A DNA stretch of 64,000 nucleotides from Phyllostachys edulis (lineage: Eukaryota; Streptophyta; Magnoliopsida; Poales; Poaceae): the NCBI GenBank assembly GCA_036346405.1, contig CM070546.1, positions 96,718,955 through 96,782,954 of the forward strand, given 5' to 3'. Shown here piece by piece: positions 45,342 through 56,205 of the stretch. Below the pieces are notes generated by a model. That model saw only the letters and a list, made by a program, of their open reading frames with translations, was not told where the DNA came from and did not search any database. Position numbers and translations under genes: made by a program. Numbering within the stretch: the first letter of the stretch is position 1; each line of letters begins with the position of its first letter.

Positions 45342-48300
45342 AAATTAAAACTTTTCTTGCATCTTGAAGTCCTCGAACTTTTCGCTAATTCTTGTAAAGA
45401 AGTTGTGGAAATCAAGAACCCAAATCCTCCGTTTGACTAAAGTCAACCCTTTTACAACTTTGCCAAGAATCTTGTGTTCAACTTTTGGAAATATTTTTCC
45501 TTGGTTCTAGGGATGCTATGTGACCCCTCTAAAAATTTCATAATTTTTGGGAATTATTTGATAAATTTTGGAGGTCAGTCAAACCAATTCGTTAATTGGT
45601 CAAACCCTAGAACAAGCTTTGTTAAATTTCTTGAGAAAAATGCAGTACATGAAAATCTCTAAAAAATTTATGTAAGGTTAATCTTTGAGTGAGGAATCTT
45701 CAGTCAAAATTTCAGAATTTTTGAAGTTAGTTTGTTACCTCTACATAATTCTTCTAAATCTCAGCTCAATTTCAAAACCCTAGTCAACCTTTTCCCGTTG
45801 GACCCGAGTCTAACCCGAGCCCAACCTCCTCTTTGGTTCGACCCAACCCATTCCCGCACGTGGCATGTTAGCCGTTAGATTCGTTTTCAACCACCCGATC
45901 CTGAAGGCAATTGCAACCGTCCATTCTTGATCGTGTGGCCACAATTGCATGGAAGCCTTTGGGGCCCTCCAACTCCACGTTTAATCGTGACCGTTCAATT
46001 CTTATCCGGCGGTCAAAAAGCTTTGACTCAAATCTTTTGGGTGTGGCTCAACCCCGTGCGTTCCTTTTGACCCGAGCTAGTTGCTTACTACCGCTGATCG
46101 GTGGGCCCTCGCCAAATAGGTCGTCCCTTACATCCCGCCAGCGAGCCATGGCGTGAGCAGCAGCAGGCGCAATGCACTGTCCCCTCCAAGTGTTCTCCTC
46201 AACGGCTCTTTAGCCCCATAGTCACCCTCCTGCCATTCTATCTTCTCAGCATCCTTTTCTCCACCAAGAAGCCAAGCCATATTCCCCTTTCTTCTTTTCT
46301 CCACCCAAATGGAGCTGTGCTCCAGGCTTCTTCCACCTCCCTCCTCCAAACCGTGCTCTCCCCCTGGTGGCTCTCCTCCATGGCGCCGCCGCCACTCCTC
46401 CCAGCCCGCGCCGCCATTCTTCCTAGCCCGAGCCGCCTCCTCCCGGCCACGGCGCCGGCCCTCCACCGCGCCAGCCCGGCTGCGCCGCCACCACCTCAGC
46501 CTGCGCCAATTCGCCGCCGCCCCGGTCCAGGCGCCGACCACCACCTCCACCACCCGGCCCGGCTCCCTCCGTCTCCACGTGCGCCGGCCACCTCCCCTTC
46601 GCCACCGCCCGGGCGCGCCGCCTCTCCTCCCAGCCCGCCGGCCGCCCCTGGTGCTTCTCCGCCGCACCGTCGTCCTCACCCGGCTGCTCCAGCGCGGCCG
46701 TCGGATCCGCTCGCCGCCGCCTCAGCTCGGCGCCGGCCCTCCATCGCCACCTCCACCGACCGCGGCCCAGCCCGCCGCCCTGCCTCCACCCGGCTCCTCC
46801 CGTCGCCTCGCCCCTGGCCGGCTGCGCTACCACAGCCCGGCCCGGATCCGCCTCTCCCTTCACCAGATCCGGCCGCCCTGCCCCACTGCCGACGCCTTCG
46901 TCGCCCTCGACCCCAGCTCGCGTCGGCCCTGTCTTCCTCGACGCCGGATCCGTCTACCTCGGCTCCAGCCCGCACCGGATCTGCGACAACTCGGTCTTCC
47001 CCACGCCTGGCAGCCACACGGCACCTCCATCGGCGTCACCTGCTCGAGCCCCTTCGGTTTCTTCCTCCCTGCACTCTATGTGTTTGTAAAAATGCCTCAA
47101 AGTGTATCTTGTGTTTCTCTACAGGTAGGCCTCACTCACTCGCTGTGGGTATGAAAGTGGCCATCGTCGACCCTTCCTCGCCGGCGACGACGCCATGCTC
47201 GAGCATGCCCGAGCCATTCGGCCTTGGTGTTTCGATTCACTGCCATTCATCCAGTTGTTAGCTCCAATTTTCTTTCTATACACTTGTTGCTTTTCTCTGT
47301 GTGTATGGTTTTGGGAGCTTCTGATTAGCATGTCATTTGGCTTGTTTTAGTGTAAGTGAAGGCTAATGGCATTGGTTAGTGAGATTAGTATAGAATAATT
47401 GTTGCAAAGGCAAGACTAAATGAGAGGATCCATTTTCTAGTTAGAGACTAATGACCTTTAGTGTTTATTTGAAACATGTCAGTGATTAGAGGATGTATGT
47501 CAACTATTGATAAGTTAAATGATATTTCAAACTTGATCCGCTATCTTGCTTCATAAGCAAAGTAGTTAGTAATGCTTTTGCTCTTTTAGCCTTGAGCACT
47601 TGTCCAACAGTAGCAGTTTAGTTTAGATGGTTGTGCAGATGTAGGATTTGTGAACAGTAATCTGACAAATTTCAGAATTGTTAAAAGACTAATAACCTGA
47701 CCAATTCATGTAGTTAAAAGTCTGCCTTTACCATAGTTAATTGGCCATTTAGTTGTCAGTAGCTTTCTAGCTTAGAATTTTGTTTTGGCTAGATAGTTGA
47801 GTAGAGGAGTGAAGATGTTGAGTTTGGCAGTAGGGCTCTTTCCATTAAGTTGGTTAGTAGAAGCATGATTAAATCACTTAACTAGTAAGTACAATTTCTT
47901 AGTAACTAGCTCTTGGTAATTCAATCCAAAAGAGTAAAATTTATCATAAGTCAAGAATTGAGTTGTCAGTTGAAATCACTTATAGGATCGAACATCTTTT
48001 GCTAACAAACCTTCTTATGATAGTAAGATTGTGAGCTATTGTTTTAATCGCTTAACAAATTTGGAGTATGAATTGTAGAGGAAGTTTAGTTAGCAAATAA
48101 TCATTTTGAAAACCAATTTAGAGAGATAGAGCTAACTCTTATACTTTAGCAAATGAATTAGAAAGTATAATTGTTATCTTTTAGCATTTAATCTATAAGA
48201 GTAAAAATGAATCGTGAGTCCAGAATCGAATTGTGGTTAGTTAGTCGACATTAGATCTTATGCCATAGTTTCAACTTTGCAAATTTATAAGAAATTCTTA

Positions 48301-49611
48301 TGAACACCTGTTAAACTAAAATCTTCACCTAAATGCATCAAAAATCTTTATCTACCTTCTGTATTTATTTCTTATTTGTTGGAGACTTTTTGGAATTTTG
48401 GTGTTTATTCGCTGTTATTTTCGCTTTGTCAGTTCTTACCGTTAGATGGCGTTAATTACGCGAGTGATCCTCTGCAGCAAGAAAGTTATCTCCAGCAAGT
48501 AAAGGCAAACAGTTTAATCATATCCTGTTAATCCCATTACTTTTAAAGTCTAATACTTTGTTTAACTTGTATGTATGCATGCTTTTGTGTCAAAGTAATT
48601 TTATCGTTTAGAGGTAGCTATTCCTATTGCATGGTTGCCCTTAAATTGTTATCCCCTGCCACAAACCATAGGTTAATAATATCGCTGGTGAATTAGAGCC
48701 CGGTGATTTAATTATGCTCTTTTATTGTCTTTACGGTGTCATGCTTAGAATGCTTAGCTACCGATAGAATTGGGCGGTTGTCGACATTATGTCGATGACC
48801 TTGGTCACACAAAAATTATTATTCCATTATGTCCAGCACTTGTGCTATGTTAATTTGTAAAGTCAAAACAAAACTGAAAATGAAAACTATTTGGACTTGG
48901 GCACAATGGATGATGGTGTGATTTGTTGGTATGTGGAATGGTGCCTAAGTCAACAAGGACCGAACATCTTGTTACACTAAACCAAGCATTTTTGCGTGCT
49001 AACCATATGAGAGGGATATGGGACCTTTCTTGACTAAGTACTTTGGCGGGTGTTAGCTTCGAGTTGCATGGTGGGCTATTGGGTGAGCGAGAGGGGTTAT
49101 CCATCGCAAGGAGCACCACCGTATAAGGGGTGAGCATTTTGATGACTCATCAACGTATGGGGAGGTTGTATCCCCATATGGGCGACTCGTTGTTGACACT
49201 CAATATTGGAAAGGTCTCGTTGGACTTAGCTGTGCCGGCACACTAAAGAAAGTGTGCTAATAGCTTGGCGAAAAGGTGGTTTGACGTGTGGGTACATTGG
49301 TACACCCCTGCAGGGTTCAAACTATTCGAATAGCCTCGTCTTAGGTTATGGACACGCTTGGGGAAGTCTTTCGAGAGTTATACTATAACCTTTAATTAAA
49401 ACTTGACATGGGTGGTATGAATGGGTAATTCATGCTATTGTTGTGGTGGCTATTGGGTTAGTCACTTCCAGGATTGTTGTTGTCATCTATCTATTGTTAT
49501 TATGTCACTTGTCTCATTGTTACTTGCAAATTAAAAATGAATTGCAAAACTGCTTTGAATCTATTTAATTATTGCAAATGAAAACTTGCTTTATGCTAAA
49601 ATGAGTCCAAA

Positions 49612-51034
49612 CACTACTACAGAAGCCTCATCACGACGGTTGGAACGAATCATCATCACGCATTTCGCTTCCAACCATCTATATTTGTTGGTTTGTGATA
49701 ACAGCGCTTATCACAGATGGTTCAAAATCGCTCGTGATATCGCACTATCACGCACGGTTTTTGTTGAAACCGCTCGCAAGAAGGCTATTATCACGACGGT
49801 TTTCATTAAAACCGCTCATGATCGAGAATATCACGACGGTTTAATTTACAAACCGTCATGATGATGATTCTTGTTTAGAACCGCTGCGATGAGAGCGGTT
49901 CTTGTTTAGAACCGCTCGTGATAGCCTTTTTCGTGGCAAAAACCAAAACGGCTAAAAAACTTCGGAGGTCGTTTAGAGGCCCTAAACGACCTTTTTTTGG
50001 GGTTTTCACTTTTTGAGACCTCAAGAGAATTTGACCTTGACTTATGGATTTTCGGATTGAGCTTTTCGTTAGCTTTCCAACGAGCCAAAGAACGTCATAA
50101 TCGGAGTTCGTATGCAAAAGTTATGATGATTTTACCGAACGGTGCGCGATCTACCATCTATATTTTTGCCCAAACCAAATAACTCAACATAAACTACACA
50201 CGTCACAGTAGCATCAACTCAGTAATCCACATCACAAAGCAAAGGGGGGGGAGTAGAGAGAGTGAGGTCGTGGGAGGCCGGGGCGATGAAGTGGAGGAGG
50301 CCGGGCGACGAGGTCGTGGGAGGCCGGTGACGACGAGGTCGGGCGAGTTGGAGGAGGCCGGCGACAAGCTTGGTGGAGGCCGGGCGCAAGGTGAGGAGGA
50401 GAAACGGCAGAGGAGGAGATGGAGGTATGAGTCAGGAGGAGGAGAGACCGAGAGGAGGAGATGGAGGTTATATAAAGCGAGTTTCGCACTCGCCCATTAT
50501 GTTCAAATTTTCGCTTCGCCTAACAATCGAGAGACGGTTCTTGTTAAGAACCGCTCGTGATAGCACCTATCACAGACGGTTTTTAATAGAACGTGCTCAG
50601 ATCATTCACGACGGTTCTATTAAAGAACCGCTTGTGACACAGGCCTCCAGAGCGCAAGGCGGCGGAGGCAATGACAAGACGCAGAGGGATAGCAGATATC
50701 ACAAATGGTTCTTAATTAGAACCGTGTGTGATAACTAATTATCACGAGCGGTTCTTATTCGTAACCGCTCGTATTATCCTGACGGTTCTTATAGAGAACC
50801 GCTCGTGATTAACTGGATTATCACGCATGGTTTGTGAATAGAACCGTCGTGTAATATCACTGAGCGGTTCTATTTACAAACCGTCGTGATAGATGACTAT
50901 CATGCACGGTTCTAAAAATACCGCTCGTGATAGGCTTCCCGCGCCACCCGCAGGTCCGGCAATACCCAACACAGACGGTTCCAAAGGAACCGTCTGTGAT
51001 GGGACGTCTACTATAGCCTGTTTTTGTAGTAGTG
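49612..51034. mobile_element. non-autonomous CACTA element
   Basis: It starts CACTACTACAGAAGCC and ends GCCTGTTTTTGTAGTAGTG, with the 3-bp duplication AAA on both sides (49609-49611, 51035-51037). Subterminal zones at both ends are filled with ATCACGACGGTT / ACCGCTCGTGATA words in both orientations, the usual transposase-binding layout of CACTA elements. The 1423-bp body has no transposase. Its centre holds a GC-rich minisatellite-like tract (50250-50470, GAGGAGGCCGG repeats) and a segment near 50060-50130 resembling a module of the chromovirus LTRs. Confidence 0.93.
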
Positions 51035-51559
51035 AAAGCCTCATCCACTTAAATAAAGCTTGCTTGTAGCATATGTATAGGTCTGTTACCCTTACACGTC
51101 AGTCTTGTGAGTACATTTTTGTACTCATTTGCTTTGCTTAAATTTAATTGTTGCAGAGGAAGAGGTTGATCCCCCAAGGGATTAACTTTTGTGAGTGGGC
51201 TTCGCTTTGACGACTAGCTGGCGGCCCGTTCAGTTTGCCTTGTGGGGGTAATGGCAAACCGGTTGGCTTTTGTTTATTGCAATCTTATGGCATATTTGCT
51301 TCTGCTGTTATTTAAGTTTTAGCTTGTGTGGCCGGTTGGCCTTGTTGTAATTAATTCTCTATTATTTATGTCTTTTGTAAAGTTTGTGCTTCGTTTCTAT
51401 GTTTGTATGGAATTGATGCATGATTTTGTAAAAGGGTGTGTATACAGCACTTCTGGGATGTATACATTTTCCCGAGGCACGTGATATTTGGTTTGTGATA
51501 CTAGAGTCAAGTGGATGGCTAAGTATTACAAGTTAAATACCCTAGGGTCTCACAATGGG

Positions 51560-51918
51560 CCAAATTATTAAAAGAACAGGTGAATTTGTTTCTAGCTAAA
51601 TCACATAATGTTATCGATGAGAATTTTATACTACCTAAAAACAGTGTTTTACTTGTGCTCAGATTTGAAGATTCAATGATGGATGGAGATCAAGGATATG
51701 AGGCTGTTATTAAAGGAAGCCCATCAAATAAGAAGCTCATGGTCCAAGCGGCCCAGAAGTTAGCCCATGACCCATTCGGCCAAGGAGAAGAGAACCAAGG
51801 CCTATGTGACCAAGCCGTCAAGCCTAAGATCAAGAAGATGAAGTCAACCAAGGGGCTATCCCATGTAATGGTGCAAGGAGCAAAGCCCATCTACATGACT
51901 AAGGCCCAAACCACATGA
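51560..51918 (+). pseudogene. C-terminal tail continuing element X's frame beyond LTR H
   Basis: With LTR H and one ATGGG removed, the frame running up to 45205 continues without a stop or shift to the TGA at 51916-51918. The tail starts KLLKEQVNLFLAKSH and holds NFILPKNSVLLVLRFE. That is like the variable region at the very end of grass Ty3/gypsy polyproteins (pattern R-x-R-x-K-x-L-x-x-Q-V-N ... LP). It therefore follows a gag/protease start directly, with RT, RNase H and integrase missing between about 45105 and 45120. The parent family of the tail is inferred from memory. Confidence 0.55.
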
Positions 51919-52340
51919 AGCCCAAGGCGTGAACAATGCACGTGAACAGTGCATGTCGTGAATAGTACCACCATGAACAGTAAACCTGAATAGCCCTTAG
52001 GCCGAGACTATATATTGAGGCATAGACTCCCATTGTAATCTTAGACCATGTTTAATATATTTTCAAACAACATATGCTTGCTTCTCCTGTTGTGCTCATA
52101 GCCAAAATAGAGGGAAATTAGGCATTCAGAACAAAGGGTCATTCTTGCCTTTCCATTGGGAATTGAGAGTTCGACGATCTTCGCTTCTTGGTCAGCGAGG
52201 ATCCAATCAAGTGTGTGTTTGGGCGAATTTTCCATAGAGCTGCAAGTCCGTGCATTTGTGTGGGGGATCAACTGGTGGTTCGTCAGGATACACAAGTTAG
52301 TGAGAGTTTCTACGTCGAGACAGATGAGGAGAGGACTCAG
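51919..52340 (+). mobile_element. LTR/leader-like sequence between X and Y
   Basis: The sequence has repeated GTGAACAGTGCA/ATGAACAGTA words, a TATA-like ACTATATATTG (52006) and then U5/leader-like sequence with GGGGATCAACTGGTGGTTCG near 52262. It is probably the 3' LTR of X or the 5' leader of another copy, but terminal TG..CA ends and a second copy are lacking. Confidence 0.35.
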
Positions 52341-55300
52341 ATAGAAGGTGATCTAATGGCGATTTCAAAACAGGCTGTGAATGGGGTAGAATCTGCGAGA
52401 ACGTTAAGACTGCTTGGTACAGTTTAAGGTGAAGACGTGACAATTTTGGTTGATTCAGGAAGTTCTCATTGTTTCATTAGTGAAGAGTTTGCTCGATTGT
52501 TGACAGGTGCTCAACACTCTCTGAAACCAGTTCAGGTTCGTATTGCAGATGGTAGTCTGCTGAGGTGCACTAGAGAATTTCCCCACTGTTAATGGGAAGT
52601 TCATGGCAACACATTCTACACCACTTTCAGAATTCTGCCTTTAGGTGGTTATGACATCATTTTGGGCATTGATTGGCTAGAACAACACAGCCCAATGAAT
52701 GTGCATTGGTTAAAAAAGATCATGAGCTTCTGGTATCGGGGCAAGAAAGTTTGTATGCAAGGTATTAAATCAAGCACACCTCAATGATGTTTGGTATGGC
52801 CGAATCCACTAGATGATTCAGGAGAAATGCATAGTACAGAACTATACTCATGCTTAGCACAGAGATCTGAAGCTAAGATACCCTTATCAATAAAGCAGCT
52901 ATTGAAGGAATTTGATCATCTATTTGCAGAACATCAAGGGCTGCCACCTTAGTGAGCCTTTGATCATGCCATACCACTCATAGCTGATGTCAAACCGGTG
53001 AACTTGCGAACATATCAGTACAATCCAACGTAGAAGGATGATATTGAAAAACAAGTGGCTGAAATGCTAGCTCAGGGAATCATTCAGCCGAGTGCTAGTC
53101 CCTTCTCATCTCCTGTTTTGTTGGTACAAAAGAAGGACAATACATGGCGTTTTTGCGTGGATTATAGACACTTGCTACAACTGTAAAGAATCATTACCCG
53201 TTACCCATTATTGATGAGCTCCTTGATGAACTCTCGGGGTCATAGTGGTTCACTAGCCTAGACCAACGAGCCGGGTAGCATCAAATTCAGATGAAGCCGG
53301 ATGATGAACACAAGACGACGTTCAAGACACATCATTGGCATTTTGAATTCAAGGTGATGTCTTACGGTCTAACAAGTGCCCCGGCAACATTCCAGGGGCT
53401 AATGAACATGATTCTTTCTCATGTACTATGAAAAGGAGTGTTGGTGTTTATAGATGACATTTTGATCTACAACAGTACCTTACAAGAACATGTGATCAAG
53501 CTGAGACAAGTATTGGAAATACTAGACAAACATTAATTGAAAATCAAGAGATCCAAATGTTCTTTTGCACAACAATAGTTAACCTATTTGGGACATGTCA
53601 TTAGATAAAAGGGGTGGCTACTAACAATAAGAAAATTGAAGCTGTGCGCAACTGGCCAGCCCCAACAAATGTCAAAGAGGTCCGTGGATTTCCTGGAGAA
53701 ACATGTGGTGTTCCTGTGGACGGCTGAGAAAGAGGTAGCATTTCGGGCCTTGAAGAATGCGCTAATAACCGTGCCTGTGTTGGCTATACCGGACTTCAAG
53801 ATGCAATTTGAGATTGAAACTGATGCTTCCGATAAGAGAATTGGAGTAGTGCTTATGCAAGGACACCCTGTGGCCTATTTGAGTAAGTCATTAGGGCCTT
53901 GTACACAGGGATTATCAACTTATGAAAAGGAGAGTCTGGAGATCATGCTTGGAGTGGAGAACTTTAGACCTTATTTGTAGCAAGCCGAATTTATTATCAG
54001 AACAGATCAAAGAAGCCTTGTGCATCTAGAAGACCAATGTTTGGCTACACCATGTCAGCAAAAAGCTATGACAAAGCTTTTGGGTTTACAATATCGGTTG
54101 GTGTATAAAAAGGGGTCTGAGAATCGGGCAGTAGATGCTTCGTCATGGAAAGCTACAGGATTCAAGGGAGAATTAGTGGTAGTGTTGACTTGTGTACCAT
54201 CTGGGTTATCTGAGGTAGCTACTGGCTACAAGCATGACCCTTCGATTGATAGGTTAGTAACAGAATTGAGTGTGGAAGGTGCCAAAAATCCGAAGTTTCG
54301 GTTGAAAGATGGTATACTAAGATATGAGGGACGTGTTTGGGTGGGAGCCAACACGTCAATGCAGCAAAATTTCATTCACTCTATGCATTCCAGTGTAGTT
54401 AGGAGGCACTCGGGGTTTCAAGTCACTTACAACAGAGTGCGCAAGCTGTTTGCTTGGCTGGGGATGAAGAAAGACATTTATGCATTTGTAGGTGCCTGTG
54501 AGGTGTGCAAGCAAGCAAAGGTGGAACACGTCAAAAACCTTGACCTTTTGCAACCTCTTCTAGTACCTTAACACGCATGGCAAATGGTATCTCTTGATTT
54601 CATTGAAGGGTTACCGAGGTCTGCAAACTACAACATCATCATGGTGGTGGTAGATAAATTTTCCCGTTATGCTCATTTTGTGCTGTAAGCTCATCCTTTC
54701 ACCACGTTTCACGTAGCACAAGCATTCCTTAGTAATATCTTCAAGCTTCATGGTCGACCACAATCGATTATTTCTGACCGAGATCGGATATTCACCAGAA
54801 CTTTATAGAGAGAGCTTTTCCGGTTAGTACAGACTCAACTGAGGATGAGTTCTTTGTACCATCCATAAACCGATGGTCAGATGGAGTGAGTTAACCAGTG
54901 CCTCGTGGCTTATCTGTGCTGCTTTGTTCATGCATGTCCAAGTAAATGGTCAGAGTGGCTAGCACTAGCAGAGTTTTGGTACAACACATCCTTTCACTCT
55001 ACTATCTCTCCATTTGAAGTATGGTATGGCCATAGTGCAAGACACTTCGGTGTTATTGATTCATTGTCCTGTGCGTCCCCTGACATGGCTACAAGGTTGA
55101 AAGATAGGGAACTTATGACAAATTTGTTGCGTCAACACATGAATCGGGCTAGCTAGAGGATGAAAGTTCAAGCTGATTCAAAACAATTAGAGAGAAGTTT
55201 CTCATAGGGAGATTAGGTGTATCTTAAGTTGCAACCATATGTCCAGTCCTCAGTTGCTACTCAAGCTAATCACAAGCTTGCCTTTTGGTATTTTGGACCA

Positions 55301-55862
55301 TTCCAGGTGGAGCGGATGGTGGGAGTCGTGGCGTACAAATTGAAGCTTCCAAAATCTTGCACCATCCATCCAGTGATCCATGTTTCTCAGCTGAAGAAAG
55401 CATTGGCTCCAGGTGAAAGAGCGCAACAGGAGTTACCCGAACGGGAGGAAAACATCGTGCCTGACAAGATTTTTGGCAATCGTCTTCATCGAGCGGGGGC
55501 TACATCGGGTACTCAGGTGCTCGTGCAATGGTCGGGGCCATCACCGGCAAATGCGACATGGGAAGATCTCTCGGAGCTGAAGATCCACTTTCCGAATGTG
55601 CCAGCTTGGGGACAAGCCAGTTCTACAGATGGGGGGATATCACAGTTCCTAACAAGGTATCTTACAGTGAACAAGAAACTGAAGATTGTCAGGATGAGGA
55701 ACATGCCAAACGAATCTGTCGGACGAACTCTCATTTTCAGGCTACAGACTGGGTTGCCTTAGTTGGCAACAACACATGTAATATGTCGTTTCGGCCCTAC
55801 CAGCCAGTCCCTCGACACGAGCAATACTTAAGCGAGTTGCCATGTCTGATTGTAATTGTCTG
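52341..55862 (+). pseudogene. chromovirus pol polyprotein Y, many stops
   Basis: Domains in order, read across frames: protease with LVDSGSSHCFI (about 52436-52480) and DIILGIDWLEQHSP (52650). RT has MLAQGIIQPSASPFSSPVLL, VDYRHL and the catalytic FIDDILIY (53446-53475). RNase H has TDASD (53818) and TDQRSL. The integrase zinc domain ends GACEVCKQAK; the integrase core has SLDFIEGLP, SDRDRIFT and TDGQME followed at once by TGA. The C-terminal integrase word KLPKSCTIHPVIHVSQLKKA is followed by a chromodomain VLVQWSGPSPANATWEDLSE (about 55515-55580). Gag is absent on the left. About ten stops plus frameshifts make it inactive; most stops read as C-to-T changes (CGA/CAG to TGA/TAG). Confidence 0.88.
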
Positions 55863-55865
55863 GGA

Positions 55866-56186
55866 GTAACACCCTAGATCCTCTATGTATTCTACACTAG
55901 TCCCTGGAACAGTAGCTAGTGTACACGATAAACAAATATGGTAACAACATATCTCGCACAATTTTATTAATATTTATCAGAGTTTATTACAAGAATGGCT
56001 TACAAGCCAACAGTAAAAGAATATAATGGAAAATGAAGAAGAAGTATGTCGGGATCCGAACATGCAAATCTAGACCATGTGAAATTTCAATTTAAGCTTT
56101 AAACAAATCAAGAAAAATTCAACTTGTTCCTTTTATTTTGAAAATATCGAAAAGACCCGAAAATTGGGATCTTAAAAACCTACCCC
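55866..56186 (-). mobile_element. internally deleted Tat-type 3' LTR of element J
   Basis: On the minus strand it begins near AAGATCCCAATTTTC, like the start of LTR I (TAACATCCCAATTTTC), and ends with GTGTACACTAGCTACTGTTC...CTAGGGTGTTA, like the last 120 bp of F. The 3-5 kb that separates these words in F, H and I is missing, giving an LTR of about 320 bp. The left edge abuts pol Y. Confidence 0.6.
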
Positions 56187-56205
56187 CCCTTAAACAGAAT
56201 CTTGA
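56187..56205 (-). other. polypurine tract of element J
   Basis: Minus-strand CTGTTTAAGGGGGGGTAGG lies just upstream of the 3' LTR start. Confidence 0.7.

Larger units (their letters stand above)
45206..51554 (+). mobile_element. solo LTR H (Tat/RIRE-type), carrying a CACTA insertion
   Basis: It starts TGTAACATCCC, ends GGGTCTCACA, and is flanked by ATGGG on both sides (45201-45205, 51555-51559). Of 6349 bp, 1426 are the CACTA element plus its duplication, leaving a 4.9-kb LTR. Landmarks shared with F, G and I: GC-rich block (46140-47060), TATTCGAATAGCC (49321), inverted repeat GAGTACA/TGTACTC (51109-51126), then TTGTTGCAG. There is no internal region and no second LTR, so it arose by LTR-LTR recombination. 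The 386-codon Pro/Ala/Arg-rich frame at 46101-47261 is compositional. Confidence 0.93.

Noticed and set aside
46101..47261. 386-codon frame in LTR H, the longest in the window
   Set aside because: It is Pro/Ala/Arg-rich with overlapping long frames on both strands. It lies in the GC-rich block that every Tat-type LTR here has, and no sequence is conserved between LTR copies at protein level.
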